Source: Plantago ovata
Lineage: Eukaryota; Streptophyta; Magnoliopsida; Lamiales; Plantaginaceae
Direction: 5' to 3'
Assembly: GCA_028274465.1 (NCBI GenBank)
Contig: CM051457.1
Location: forward strand, 54,348,425 to 54,412,424
DNA: 64,000 bases
A model generated the notes under the pieces. That model saw only the letters and a list, made by a program, of their open reading frames with translations. It was not told the origin of the DNA and searched no databases. Positions 1 to 12,389 of the stretch are shown piece after piece; the first letter of the stretch is position 1, and every line of letters begins with the position of its first letter. The position numbers were made by a program, and so were the translations under genes.

Positions 1-607
1 TTATCATTTATCCCAAACTCTCCCTAGTCGAAGCTCATCTCAGATGTAGGGGCCTGGATGAGGCAATCGAGACTAATATGCGTGGATGTTATACTTGTTA
101 GAGAAAGTGTTAGTCGATCCCACAACCACGGAACGGATTGTTAGAGCGAGTCCATGATGTTCCCATAACTGCGCATAGTTGTTCGAGGAGTACACCGAAC
201 AATGGAAGTACCCACCGGAAACTCCCATCGATGTATACTCTGCACTAAAGTGTCTATGGGAACCAGAGTTGTCGAAGTGATGTCATTCGTCCTTAGACTC
301 TCAGGACTTTATCATCACATTTGTTGCGCTATGGTCTTTGGTTGGAGACCAACGCTTACACCCTGAATAAGAGGTAGATACAACCCTTCTAGGATTATGG
401 CAATAACACAAATGTGGATGATAAGTGATCCTGAAGAGGATTCATCTCTCATGTGTAGCATTGGAGAGAACTGCTCAAGTCGTTCATAGTTGTGTTGGTA
501 AAACCGCTGGTCAGTGTATGGATATATTTATGAATGGTCATAAGATATATTGCATTAACCAAGCAACTCATTGAAGGAGCCATGAGTGTATTATTCGGAT
601 AGACACT
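1..607 (+). repeat. 5' LTR of copia F, left segment
   Basis: Matches the reverse complement of about 59490-60120 in the LTR of element G, including the stretch with the CTCCCTAG...GATGTAGGGG region. By alignment to G, roughly the first 250 bases of this LTR lie outside the window. The segment ends at the 5-bp duplication ACACT (603-607) made by insertion of element A. Short ORFs here are chance ORFs of LTR sequence. Confidence 0.9.
603..607. repeat. Target-site duplication of element A, left copy (ACACT)
   Basis: ACACT precedes the TGATGAACG start of the A 5' LTR and recurs at 22742-22746 directly after the ...GACATCA end of the 3' LTR. A 5-bp duplication is usual for LTR retrotransposons, and it fixes both ends of A. 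Confidence 0.95.
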
Positions 608-2057
608 TGATGAACGTATTATTAGCACTTTCATCTTGTCTTTATCGCCTCCTTTTGCTATCTTTGAGTCTAGTTTTGTTGTTAGTTTTCTAGAATAGTG
701 TCACGTTTTGTTTGTTTTGCACTTCTCAGGTAATTAGGTACAAAGTGGTGGTTTCGAGCTCAAACGAAGTATTTTGGATGAATTTGGATCATGTTTGAGC
801 ACCACGACTTCCATGGACGTGCTTGCTAGTGCCCGGGACCTAATAAGTGACTGTATGTGTGTTTCCAAGGGATTAGAAGGCTATTCGGAGGCTTTGAGCT
901 GAAGAAAAATAGCCGGAGCTGCGCTTTTGTTCCGGGTGAAGCGCCCAAGACAGCAGTGAAGCGCCCAGAACAGAGACCTGAAGCAGAATTGGAGCAGAAT
1001 CTGAGCATTTTCTGCAGTGCTGCTGGGTGAAGCGTTCAGCAGAGTCAGGCGAAGCGCCTGGCTGGGCGAATCGCCCAGTTCTGCCAGGCGCTTCACCCAG
1101 TTCAAATAGCAGCAACAGATTTCCTCATTAAATATACATTTTCAGTTACATTTTTCATATCTTCAAACCTTGTACCTGCATTTTGGGAGCTTTCTCTAGC
1201 CCTAATTCTCAGTTTTGGATAATTTAACTATTGTAATACATTAGAGATTGAAGATTTAGCAATTGGAAAGCATATTACATTCATATACGGAAGGGTTTCA
1301 AGATCAATCCATCAAATAATGACAGCTTCGGTGGTAACTTTGTATCAATCCCTTTCTTGTATTTTGAATTCATGTTTTCTTTGGAATATTCATATGAAAT
1401 GATGCTTTGTGTTATGAGTATGAGTATTTGAATCCCTTTGTGTTGGTGGTAGTATGAGGAATCAATCATAATATAAATTACATTATGCTTGTATGAGGCT
1501 CCGAGTCGATCTTGCTGCATGTTTTATCTCATTTGACATAGTTGCCAATCAAATACCTTCGAATATGACTATGTGACAAACTCTTGGTCAATTAAGGCTA
1601 TGATCTATGATTTGAAAACATGCAAGCATGCTAGATAAATAGTGTAAGAAATTGCACTACTAAAGTATCGATAGGATCCTTTCAAGACGTGTGTCCTAAA
1701 CTTGTCGAGGCGGTTTACTTTGTAGAACTTGCTGAAGGCTTTACACACCGAACTTACAAGTATTTACGTGATTCATTGCATGATTTTTTCCAGATTACTA
1801 CCACCAACCCTTTCTCAAAATTGTTTACAAGAAATTCATCCAAGTTGCAACCTGATTGCTTTTTGCTAAAGATTTCAAAACTCTTTTTCAAACTCTCTCA
1901 TTCGTTGACTGAAATTGCTTACAAAATAACCAACAAAGCCACGCTAGGTCCCGAGAGAAAGACACCGGGGACAACTTGCCATTGCACTAAGTTTTGTGTA
2001 GTGATAAGTGTTCTTTGGCTTTTTATACAAATATTATTTTGATTTCAAACGACATCA
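608..2057 (+). repeat. 5' LTR of element A
   Basis: 1450 bp, starting TGATGAACG and ending GACATCA, matching 21323-22741. It carries a GC-rich palindromic island (about 935-1105) with motifs such as GGGCGAATCGCCC, then an AT-rich ATTAAATATA stretch that could be a TATA box at about 1127. Downstream sequence holds a stretch like the GTTGGTGATAGTATG block shared with the B and D families. Acts as promoter and terminator of the element. Confidence 0.93.
935..1105 (+). promoter_or_regulatory. GC-rich palindromic island in the A LTR
   Basis: Cluster of imperfect palindromes (GAAGCGCCCAG, GGCGAAGCGCCTGG, GGGCGAATCGCCCAG, AGGCGCTTCACCCAG) just upstream of the probable TATA region. The same family-specific motif set recurs in A ahead of ORF2 at 17560-17735. 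A promoter role is inferred from position. Confidence 0.55.
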
Positions 2058-2062
2058 AACTT

Positions 2063-2080
2063 TGGCGCCGTTGCCGGGGA
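2063..2080 (+). other. Primer-binding site (tRNA-Asp) of element A
   Basis: TGGCGCCGTTGCCGGGGA, five bases after the LTR end, is the exact complement of the 3' 18 nt of plant tRNA-Asp(GTC) including CCA. This is where minus-strand DNA synthesis would be primed. tRNA-Asp priming is typical of Athila-type Ty3 elements. Confidence 0.95.
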
Positions 2081-2199
2081 CTTAGCTCCTTTGGTTGGTG
2101 ATTTTGTTTGGTTTTTTCCAGCCAACATCACTTTCTCATCTCATTTCTTTTTCGATTTTATTTGCTTGTTGCTCACATTTGCTTGTTTCAGGTGAGTGT

Positions 2200-3766
2200 A
2201 TGCCTACAACCCGAAAGGGTAGGACAAATGTTGAACCTTTTTTAGATGAGATTGATAGATTGTTCCATAGAAGAAGGAGAAATTCGGTTTCGCAATTTGA
2301 AGGAGTAGCACCACCTATTTCTGAAAATCGAGTGGAATCTCACTCTTTTCTCTCGGAGCTATTCTTAAATCTGTTTATCTAGGAGGTGAAATGGCGGAGC
2401 AACCGATTAGGGCGCTAACCAAGGCCACAGTTAGGCCTAGAGGACCTGCCATAGTCCTCAATGATGCAACGAGAAACTTGGAGATCAAGAACCACATGTT
2501 CCAGCAATTGCCTAAATTATATGGCATGGCAAATGAGGATGTGATTGGTTTCTTGAGCGAGTTGGAGAATTTTATTCTTCATGTTTCTAGACCAGCTGCT
2601 GGGGTGAGTGATGACGTCCTTAAGATGAAGGTTTTCTCTATGGGTCTTGGCGATAGAGCAAAGGCATGGTTGGGGACGTTGGAGGCTGGATCCCTAACCA
2701 CTTGGAACCAAGTCTTTGACAAATTCATGGACAAATACTACCCCACTTCCAAGACTATGGCTATGAAGAGCAAGATTAGCTCCTTCGAGAACCAATATGA
2801 TGAAGCCTTTCATGAGGCTCATGACCGATTCAAAGGGTTGCAACTTCGGTGTCCACGTCACGGTTTCTCTAATGGGCAACTTTTGCAATATTTCTACAAT
2901 GGTCTGCATCCGGAGTTTCAAGCTCAAGTGGATAGTGTTTGTGGAGGTAGCATGGGAGAGTGAACACCCACAGAAGATCAAGTGCAGCTAAACACTATGT
3001 ACCGCAACTCACAAAATAGAAACGTGAGTGCTAGAGTTCCTCAAAGGGAACCAAGGGGTGAAGCAAAGGTAGTGGTGGAGCAAGATGTTTTTGATGGGTT
3101 CGCCCATGAAGTGAAGCAAGATTTGAGGCAAAGCGTAGTAACTCCTTCCACGGAGATATGTGGGGTGTTCAAGAATTATGGCCACCCATCTTATTTGTGC
3201 CGTTCCGAATATGTTAGAGAGCAATATGGTCGGAGCGATATCTATCAAGAAGTGTTCGCTACTGAAGGTGAACAAGTGGAAGATGTTACCTATGGCCCAG
3301 ATGAAGTCCAAGGGCAGAGGCAAGGTTATTCAACAAAAGACCTCAAAACCTTGGAGGATATGATCCAAGAGGAGGCCATCAAGGTAGAGGAAACCAAGGT
3401 TATGCCAACAACTATGATAGGGGTACTTATGGCCCGAATCAAGATAGAAGCCGCCTTAGTTATGGGAACAATTGGTATGAGGGTGCACCGCCCTCAAATC
3501 CTCCACCTCCTCCGGTTTCTACTTCAGCCCCTCATGCTAATGTAGTGCCCACATCTCCGGTTTTTGTTTCTCTCCAAGATCTCATGGTGAAGACGAATAA
3601 GTTTATAGAGATATATCATCGGAATGAGGCCACCAACAATCAGCGTTCCGAGAAGCTCGAGGCTAGTACGCACAGCCTCCACAAGATATTGCAAGAGCTG
3701 ATTGATCGAGGTGCGAGCCGAGATCAAGCGAAATTTCAGAAAAATACAGAAAAAGCCATGGCTATA
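2200..3766 (+). pseudogene. gag: gag and protease region of element A, first part
   Basis: The region starts at an ATG in the same place as the D gag start (MPTTRKGR here, MRHTRSRG in D). It continues into a retrotransposon gag core (GLGDRAKAWLGTLEAGS, then a KFMDKYYP motif) and a linker with a cysteine/histidine region near 3160-3210. The protein would form the capsid-like particle that packages element RNA. The region is broken by a few breaks and is interrupted at 3766 by composite B; the protease part resumes at 16611. Confidence 0.85.
3762..3766. repeat. Target-site duplication of composite B, left copy (CTATA)
   Basis: CTATA flanks composite B on the left (3762-3766) and right (16611-16615), immediately outside TGATGAACG...GTCATCA. 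This shows that the outer ends of B arrived as one insertion. Confidence 0.93.
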
Positions 3767-5083
3767 TGATGAACGCGATTGTCAGACTCGATCAATCAAA
3801 TAAATTTGTTTGAAAGCCAAAGGGCAACTCACAACTACACAAAACACGTAGTGCAGAGGTAAGAGGACCTCGAGTGTCGATCTCTAGGGACTAAACTAGT
3901 TTTAACTAAATAACCATATATAATTTCAGAATACAAATTTATCTTAGCTCGACTTAACAATATATGGAGAGAGCTGGTGATAGTATGCTCGTTCTAAGCA
4001 TCAAGTTCTAATTATGCATGAAAGTGCAACTCGTACTGCCTTAAAAGTAATTCGAATTAACAAACACCAAAGACAGATTTGTAGACGTGTATTTTGAAAG
4101 CTTCCTATCTATACTAATACTTGGCTAAGGTTGTCAGTCTTAGTTCAAGCACTACTTGTAATCGAAGATATTGAAAACGATGATCTTGAATTGTCCTAGT
4201 ATTTCTAACACTTTTCTACGAAGATATTGGCTTAGTCGGATCAAAGATTCGAATATAATCAATAAAACAAGTAAAAGACTCAGAAACTCAATCATGCATA
4301 ATATGAACCCTAGCTACGAATTTACATACTATCACCAACTAGATGCTTAGCTACTCATATCAATAACGCAATCAACAATCATAATCAAAGCAATAATGAA
4401 TGAAAACATAGTTGAATTGAAAGATAAATAGCAGAATTGTGAGATACAAAGTTACCACCAAAGGTTGTCAATCTCCGGTGAATTGCTAAACTCACAAAGA
4501 TCTAGCAAGGTGAGATCAATTGATGTCCAAATCTCTACTCTAGCTCCAAAATCGATAAGAAACAATAGTTCTAAGAGAAAATATACCCAGAACAAGCTCT
4601 AGGGTTTATATCTGCAAAATTATGATGAAAGATATGAAAATTCGCAGCTTTTACAAATATATATAGTTGCTGTCGGAGACCCACGCGGCGGAACGCCCCG
4701 TACGCGGCAGACAACCGGACACGCGGCGGACCGCCCGGTACGTGGAGGTGCGCCTGGCACGGGCAGAGAGTTGCCCGTGCCAATTTCTTCCTCCGGATAC
4801 TCGATTTCAGCCCTTGGCACGGTTTTGAGCCCCGAAACTTGGTCTTTTAGCCTGGAAACTCATCCCGGTACTCCTTGACACACCACGGGTGATCTCGTTG
4901 CACCAAAACTTCATTGTTTCGCCATGATTTATTTCCAAAAGCGCGATTTTCACCTAAAACCTGAAAATAACAAAAGAAATGGAAACGTGACACTATTCTA
5001 ACAAAATGCACTAAAATGCATGCAAGAGGATAGCTAAATTGGTGAAAAAGACCCGAGTGATAGTGTAAAAAACACTGTCATCA
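3767..5083 (-). repeat. 3' LTR of Br (minus strand)
   Basis: 1317 bp. On the minus strand it reads TGATGACAGTG...GCGTTCATCA. It holds a GC island at about 4678-4790 with CGGCGGACCGCCC-type palindromes and a TATATATAG box at about 4660-4668 on the minus-strand sense side. It aligns with 15445-16610 and, less closely, with the Bf LTRs. Confidence 0.9.
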
Positions 5084-5120
5084 AACTCCCCAAACCGAAC
5101 CTTTGCTTGTCCTCAAGCAA
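5084..5120 (-). other. Polypurine tract and adjoining hairpin of Br
   Basis: On the minus strand the LTR is preceded by GGTTTGGGGAGTT (5084-5096), the primer for plus-strand DNA. Just upstream is TTGCTTG-AGGA-CAAGCAA (5103-5120), a perfect 7-bp stem with a 4-nt loop. The same pair occurs in D (47611-47647) and Bf. Confidence 0.85.
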
Positions 5121-7850
5121 CTAGCTAGACTCTATGCAACCTACATGCAACACAAAGAGGAGTCTCATGCCAAACAAGAAGAACTAATCGATTGTATCTA
5201 CCAAATGCTTATGAACAAAGACCATACAAATCATAACATGGAAGTAGGTTGAAGAATGTCTCGATTGAACCTATACACATTCACATATGGACTTTGTTAA
5301 ACAAGGGAGTCTCTCGTAACATTCTCTAACTGGACCCAGTCAATGACGACGTAATGATGCATATCAAATACAGATGGTTTCCCCGTGCCTATGAAACTGA
5401 GGGCTTACTACTATTCACCAAGTGACACTTTCCCTCAAGAGAGGTCGAACCAATACTGGCTCTCATCAAACGAATGAGGGTTCCCTAAAAGACAACATTC
5501 CCCTATTCTACCCGACTCTTAAAGAAAAACTCTTCACCACTTCCTGAATGGCAGGACGAGGGTGGTCTATGATGAACCGGAATTTCTCGGGTCCCGATTC
5601 AGCCAAATAGATTTATTATTTAGCCAAAGGCAATCCACAACTACAATGAAAACCGTAGTGTAGCAGTAGAATGACTCGAGTGTCGTTCTCTCAGGACTAT
5701 AACTAGCTTTATCAAATCTAATTTAGAATATAAAAACAGCAGACGTAAAAGCAAAGGGTTTTTCTAACAGATAATGGAGATTGGTGATAGTATGATCCTT
5801 CAAAGCATAACGGGTCAATAATCATGCATAAATTCCTCGGTCTTGCATGGAGATCTTTGATCAATCTAATGTCCTGTTGCAATTATTAAACACTACGAAG
5901 ATAACGATTCTGACAAGTCAATCACTATTGTCCTAATGTGTTCCGTAATTATTCAACACTACGAAGATAAACTCGCGTATAGGTCGACGAGGGTCCAATT
6001 GTGCATAATAATTAATACAACATACGAGAATTTAGGCTGAGCCTGATCAACGAAATAAAGCAATAACACGGAGTATAATGCGCGATATGGCCATTAGCAT
6101 GATTATCTTCCCTTTGGTAAGAATTCACATACTACCACCAATGATAAGTTTAGCTACTCATAATAGGCATGCAATCAACAGAAATCATAGAAGAAAACAT
6201 GTTGAAAGATATAAAAAATAAGTAGAATAAACTGTAAGATACAATGTTACCGAAGGTTGTCAATCTCCGAAGAATTGCGATCCTACAAGCTCCCAACTGC
6301 TATGAAAAAGAGTCCCCTAAGCTACGAACCCCCAGAACAGGCTCTGGGAAGTCCCTACCTAAAACTACAGAGAAAGGTGAGAAAGTAGGTCTGGAAAAGT
6401 ATGAATTTCGGAGAAAATCTGAGCAACTATATATAGGTCTCGAATAAGTGTGGGGCGGTTCGCCCCACACACCGGGCGGTTCGCCCCAGAGAAATTCTCG
6501 TGGAATTTCGCGTTTTCGATGCGTTTTTGGATTTCTTCCCCTTTTCGGACTCGGTTTCTGACTTCTAGTGGCCTTCTAACCTCCAGATTCGACCCCTAGA
6601 CTCCAAATCCTATCCGGAAACCTTCAGATACTCCAAATAGGCTTTTGGAACACCAATTCCTTGCCAACTTCAATATAATTCCCCGGAAATCCTCGATTTT
6701 CAACCAAAACCTATAAAATAAAATCTAAAGTGAAACGTGACACTATTCTAATAAAATGCACTAAAATATAGCTAAATTAACATAGAGGATAGCTAAAATA
6801 GGTGAAAAAGACTCAAATGAAAGTGTAAAATACACATTCATCAGTCTAGAACAAGCCTTCGATTAGGCGACACGACAACACAAGGAAGAATTTACAACTC
6901 GATTACGAACTACTACAAAAGCTGAAATATAATGCAATACTTTGCTAAAACTGCTTTTTGGCTTGCTTGGACCCTTCTTTTGCTTTTTTTGGGTCTTATT
7001 CTTTTTTTCTTTTTTTCTTTTTCCAGATTCTGGAATTTTCGATTTTTTTCTTTTTTTTTTTCCTTTTTTTTCTTTTTTTCCTTTTGTATATAGCCAGCAG
7101 TAGCACAATGAAATTACAATGAATGGAAATAACAATGACACTACAACGACCTCCCCAAAAACCTATTCGAAAGAATAGGTTGGAGCACAAACTCACAAGA
7201 AAAAATAAAAACAAACTCAACATGACTCAACAAGACGAAAAACAAGTCATAATGAAAGTAACCCCCTCCCCAAACCTATTCGTTAGAATAGGTTTCAAAC
7301 AAACGATTACACACCTCACTCTACCTCCTTCCTAGGCATTTACGAATCTAAAAAAGTAAGGTGAAGACTTGTTGCCTCTTACGTAAATAATTACACAAGA
7401 ATACAACCAAAGACTCTAACATGTAACATTTTATAAGGCCTTCGCGAACCGCAGTAGAGAAAACACCACGTAGTGATATCGAGACTACCAAGTTTAACTA
7501 GTGCACATACAAATATGACAAGCCAAGCGAGACAAACCTCAAACTATTCCATAGAGATGCAATGTATGGGCAATGGTCACAAACACTTAGTCTATACAAT
7601 AAAAAATTTCAAAAAATTTGACAATAAACTCCACACAACATCATGCAAAAACTCGACTAAGGATTAATGCGTACGAAAGAACTAAATCCTAAGAAAGCAG
7701 TAAACGTGCAAACAAAGGTACAAGATACAATACTCAACGACATAAGTCATACAATACTAACATCATAGTTCACATAACACCCCCCCACATGAAGCTCAAG
7801 CTGGTCCCCAGCAAAAGAGAATGAGGAATATAAAGTGATACTAGATATTA
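5097..7850 (-). other. 3' noncoding region of Br (split by solo LTR C)
   Basis: Excluding C, this is the inverted counterpart of Bf 12840-14190 and D 46116-47634. Recognisable blocks are the CCACCCTCGTCCTGCCATTCAGG segment, an A-rich tract (6965-7085, read as T/C on this strand), two hairpin/polypurine units (7155-7181 and 7265-7295) and the GGCCTTATAAAATG block near 7430. No coding sequence is seen; lysine- or phenylalanine-rich ORFs over the A-rich tract are artefacts. Confidence 0.8.
5570..6843 (-). mobile_element. Solo LTR C (D/E family, minus strand)
   Basis: A single 1274-bp LTR with TGATGAA...TTCATCA ends, flanked by the duplication GTCTA (5565-5569 and 6844-6848). On the minus strand it has the D/E promoter layout: GGGCGGTTCGCCCC palindromes (about 6455-6500) then CTATATATAGTTGCTC. 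It is the product of LTR-LTR recombination, leaving no internal part. It lies in the 3' noncoding region of Br and so is younger than Br. Confidence 0.95.
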
Positions 7851-7851
7851 C

Positions 7852-8690
7852 CTAGTGTGTGGCCTCTGTCGGCTGAGTATACCAGAATGGACATGTGAAA
7901 AAACTAGTAATCCGGATCATAATCCCCGTAATAGTCGTTCCACATGTCAGAGAGAAGATCCTGGGACTGCTATAGGGTCTCCTGCTGCCGGTCCAAGAGC
8001 ATCTGCTGCTGCAAAATGAGCTGCCTATCGTTCCGGCGATGCTCCTCCGCGAGCTCCCAATCACTGTTGCGCTGGACAACATATCCATAAAGATTATGCT
8101 GCAAACCCTGTACAGTGGTGGTCAGGTTTGCAACATTGGCATCGAACCCGCGGAATCAGTCATCGAGGTAGATCCTGAGCTCAGTAAAATCAAATCCACG
8201 GGAACCACGTGTGGCCCGAGGTAGCTGCTGTGACCCAATAGCAGTGGCGGTGTCTGGAATAGGGTTCGGAATAGGGTCCCGATCATCTGTCTCCATGTCA
8301 TCCTCATCACTCGGTGAGGAAGGTGGTGAGTCATCGGCGGCGGCAGCTGAAGGTATGGTCTGTCGGAACCTATGCTCCTGCTCAGTGATAGATGCTGGAG
8401 TCAAGGCCGAGATGACCGAGCCGGTCTCGTCAATACCCTCTATCCCGTGGTACTTTCAGTACGCGGTGATCAGGCAGGGAAAGACAAAGGGCTTCCTCTT
8501 TTTGTTCCAATGCCTCTCATACTCTTCATAGATGATGTTGCCGATGTCAATGTTTATACCGACCCAAAAGACAGTAGATAAGCTCTGCATACCATGGCTG
8601 AATCGAAGTATCATTGGTCCGAGGAATGAGATTGGTCATAGCTGTCCTAGCCTCAAGGTTGAGGTCCTTCCTGTTCAGTCTCTGCGGTCT
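7852..8690 (-). pseudogene. ORF2 of Br, 3' part
   Basis: The minus-strand translation has the alanine/acidic linker (PSAAAADDS, DEDDMETDD, DPIPNPIPD) and RGSRGFDF motif that D ORF2 has at its C-terminal side, followed by the Gln/Arg-rich tail. It is therefore the C-terminal portion of the same 'putative plant transposon protein'-like ORF. It is bounded on the right by Bf at 8694. It is a fossil with a few breaks. Confidence 0.75.
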
Positions 8691-8693
8691 ATT

Positions 8694-10155
8694 TGATGAC
8701 AGCATTTTTTACACTTTCATTCGGTTCTTTTTCACCTATTTAGCTATCTTCTAGCTTGAATTTTTAGTGCATTTTTTTAGAATAGTGTCACGTTTCCCTT
8801 TTCTTTTGTTATTTTCAGGTTTTAGGTGAAAAACGCATTTTTGGATAGGAATTATGGCGAAACCTTGAAGTTTTGATGCAACAAGATCACCCGTGGTGTG
8901 TCAAGGGGCTCAAAACCGTGCCCAAGGCCAAGGAGAACATGAAAGATTCGATATATCTTGTATGAGGCGGAAACGGTAGTTCATTCGGAGTTCGGGTTAA
9001 GATTTTGGAGCCTTTGAAGTGAAATTCCATTTGCATAGTCTTAGTATTTTGGGCACCTGTGTCTCATACGATATTGGATTGGGATGAGGTTACAACCTAC
9101 GCGTATCTAAGTCGAAGTGCTATACAACGGTGGGTCTTACGTGCCAATACGAGTTCGGACGCGCCCGAAATCTCTGTTTTAACATAGAAGAAACTTGCTA
9201 CCCGTGGGAGGCGGTTCGCCCGGCACCCCGGGCGGTGCGCCCGGCGTTGCGACAGAACTTATATATATGTTTCCTAACTGTGTTTTTTCATATAACACAT
9301 TCATATTTTGATAGACAAAAACCCTAGAGATTGTTCTGGGTATTCTTAGCTTAGAGACAACTTTTCTTATCGATTTGAAGCATAGCGTAGAGATTTGGAC
9401 ACCAATTCATCTCACCATGATTGTGAGTTTAAGCAATTCATCGGAGATTGACAACCTTCGTTGGTAACTTGTATCTCACGATTTTCCTGCTTTTATTTAT
9501 TTTATTCAACATGTTTTCATTGATTCTTGCTTTTATTATTATTGTTGATTGCAATTTACATATGAGTAGCTAAATCTAAAGTTGGTGATAGTATGTGAAT
9601 TCGTAGCTAGGATTCGTATTATGCATGATTGAGTTTCTGAGTCTTTTACTTGTTTAATTATCTTAATTCGATTCTTTGATCCGACTAAGCCACATATCTT
9701 CGTAGAAAGGTGTTAGAAACACTAGGACAATTCAAGATCATCGATTCAATTATATATAATTTGCAAGTACTGCTTGAACTAAGACTGACAACCTTAGCCA
9801 AGTATTAGTATAGATAGGAAGCTTTCAAAATACACGTCTACAAATCGGTCTTTGGTGTTTGTAAATCGAATTACTTTTAAGACAGTACGAGTTGCACTTT
9901 CATGCATAATTAGAACTTGATGCTTAGAACGAGCATACTATCACCAGCTTTCTCCATATATTGTTAAGTTAAGTTAGAGATAAATTTATTTTCTGAAATT
10001 ATATATAGTTATTTAGTTAAAGCTAGTTTAGTCCCTAGAGATCGACACTCGAGGTCATCTTACCTCTGCACTACGTGTTTTGTGTAGTTGTGAGTTGCCC
10101 TTTGGCTTTCAAACAAATTTATTTGATTGTTCGAGTCTGACAATCTCGTTCATCA
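8694..10155 (+). repeat. 5' LTR of Bf
   Basis: 1462 bp, TGATGACAGC...CGTTCATCA. A GC island (about 9202-9250: GGCGGTTCGCCCGG, CCCGGGCGGTGCGCCCGG) lies just before TATATATATG (9260-9269), which is a good TATA box. The transcribed part holds a TTGACAACCTTCG...GTATCTCAC block that is conserved in the D family. Confidence 0.92.
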
Positions 10156-10158
10156 AAT

Positions 10159-10176
10159 TGGTGCCGTTGTCGGGGA
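10159..10176 (+). other. Primer-binding site of Bf (tRNA-Asp type)
   Basis: TGGTGCCGTTGTCGGGGA, three bases after the LTR, is a near match to the tRNA-Asp complement that is exact in A and D. Same position and spacing as in D. Confidence 0.85.
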
Positions 10177-10343
10177 CTATAACTCCTTTTTACTCTTTAG
10201 CTTGTTTATTTCCAGCATTCAATTTCCAGGATAAGTTTAGTTAGCTTGTCTCGATTAGTAGTTGAATTCCAGATTTTGGCGATTTCTAACAGGACTGATT
10301 TTTGGTTGTGAGTTACTCCTGTCGCAGAAATTCATGTTTTGTG

Positions 10344-12173
10344 ATGGCTCGCCCACTTTTGAAATCATGGGTTCAACCCAACCAAGAACGGATGAGAGGT
10401 CCGGCTATTGTTCTTTCTGCTGCAACTCGTGATTTGGAGATAAAAAATTACACGTTCCAGCAACTCCCGAGGTTCTATGGGTTGGCTAGGGAGGATGTTA
10501 TGGGATACTTGAATGATATTGAGGATTTCATCAACAATCTTCCAAGGCCCGGAGCAGGGATAACAGATGATGAGCTGAGGATGAAGGTTTTTGCTATGGG
10601 GCTTGGTGATAAAGCCAAGGCATGGTTAGGCTCTCTGGAAGCCGGATCACTAGACACCTGGGCCAAGGTGTTTTCTACTTTTATGGAGAAATATTTTCCC
10701 CATGCTTTGACTACCGCGCTGAAGGCGCAAATTAGTGGTTTTCAAGCAAGACTATGATGAGACCATCTACACTGCTCTCGAGAGGTTCAAGGACCTCATG
10801 AATAAGTTCCCTTACCATGGGATGGAGCTTTCTGATCTCGTCCAGCACTTCTATAATGGGCTTACTTATGAGAGCCAACAGGTGGTAGATTTCCAATGCC
10901 GTGGAAATATCTGGGAGGAGACCGCCAAGGATGTGTGGGTGTGTTTTGAAAGGCTTGCTAAGGGATCTCAGTTCAAGGATCCAAGGGCCATGTTCAAAAG
11001 GTGTGGAACTGAAGCTCCAGCAAAACCAGAGGTGCAGTTGAACGGTGTGAGTGGGGATAGGTTTGATGGCTTCGCCCATGAGATGAGGCAGGCTCTGAAG
11101 AGCTCGATGGGGCAGCCTCTTTCCAATGAAGTTTGCAGGGTGTGCAAGAACTATGGGCATGGGGCTCATATGTGTAGGTCTGATTTGGCCAATGATAGTG
11201 TTTACTGGGTAGACCGTAGTAATCGCAACTACGAAAATGACCATTGTGGAAATCCTGTTGAAGCATCTCAATCCAAGTCTGCTACTCTCTTTGATAAATT
11301 ACAGACATTGGTCGATTTCACCCAAGGATTTATGAAGATATTCGAGGAGGATTCAGAGAAGACAAGTGCTCGTCTAGATCAGTTGGAAGCTAGTACTAAG
11401 CTTGCACACCAGAAGATGCAAGAGTTGATAGACCGTGGAGCTAGTAGGGAGCAGGGGAAGTTGCCTAGTAACACTGAGAGGTCCATGTCGATCACCTTGG
11501 TGGGAGATCTTCCGGTGGAAATCACCATTAAGCAAGTTGTTGCGTGCAAGTGTTGTGCACAAGACGAGCCTCCATTGGCCAAGGCGGAAGATAAAGGGCT
11601 GGGATTCGAGGTAAGTGATGAAGAACCTAACGATCCTGAACCAATTCCTAATAGCTTTGATGTTAAGGTTGGGATAGGTAGCCTCGATGATGTCCGTGCT
11701 ACACTTGATACGGGATCTTACTCTAATGTGCTCTCCATGAATGTGTTTGAGAAGAGTGGCCTAGGAGAGCTTGCGAAGCACAAAGCCATTGTGCAACTAG
11801 CGGATGGATCTTTGTACGACCGGAGGGCATTGTGAAGAATGTATTGGTCAAGATTGGTGAAGTTTCTGTTTACAAAAATTTCGTTGTGATGCCGGCGTCT
11901 ACACCTGGGATTAGTGATGTTGTTCTCTTGGGGCGAACATTCTTAACCAAATTACGCTCCGTAATCGACATCTACAGGAGAACTTGCACCATTGAGGTGG
12001 ATGGCAAGCAACATGTGTTGCAAGCCATATCTGGTCCTAGTCCTCGCTTTAATGTTTCTCATGCTATTAACTTTTTTGGTCCTGCTGCGTATGTTATTTC
12101 TCATTCTCAGGTACTAGGTATGAGGAAGAGATCGATGAAGGGGAAGGCTAGTACCCGTAAGGACAAGAACTAA
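10344..12173 (+). pseudogene. gag: gag and aspartic protease region of Bf
   Basis: Gag core with GLGDKAKAWLGSLEAGS and FMEKYFP motifs, a zinc knuckle of type CX2CX4HX4C (CRVCKNYGHGAHMC), an acidic linker, then a retroviral-type aspartic protease segment (ATLDTGSYSNVL, later VVLLGRTFL). Gag would build the particle, and protease would cut the polyprotein. No reverse transcriptase follows; the region ends in a basic tail (RKRSMKGKAS). One or two breaks. Confidence 0.9.
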
Positions 12174-12210
12174 AGAGCGAGAAGAAGTCGAGTCAGAGAC
12201 TTTTTAAACA

Positions 12211-12238
12211 ATGGCGCTTTCCGGAAGGCAACCTTGAG
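12211..12238 (+). other. Post-protease hairpin block of Bf (weak copy)
   Basis: GGCGCTT is followed by a degenerate form of the AGGCAA-loop hairpin that is intact in A, D and E. The loop AGGCAA is kept but the stem pairs only in part. It lies about 45 nt after the protease stop, as in the other copies. Confidence 0.6.
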
Positions 12239-12389
12239 TTTTATTGCTTTCTTTCATTGCATACATACATCGAACATCTGTTTTGTGAGTCTTTAGTAGT
12301 TTTCCTTTGTGTTAAAGTGTGTTTTACGTGATAAAATAGGTAAAAGGTTGATATTTTTCGTATTCGGACGTAAAAAAGGAGGACCCAGG

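Noticed and set aside
2063-2080. Possible tRNA gene fragment (tRNA-Asp 3' end)
   Set aside because: The 18-nt match is the complement of the tRNA end directly after an LTR, i.e. a primer-binding site; no cloverleaf sequence is present.
6863-7223. Lys/Phe-rich ORFs, also at 13374-13692, 20366-20719 and 46844-47181
   Set aside because: All lie over the A-rich tract of the conserved 3' noncoding region; the low-complexity translation is an artefact.
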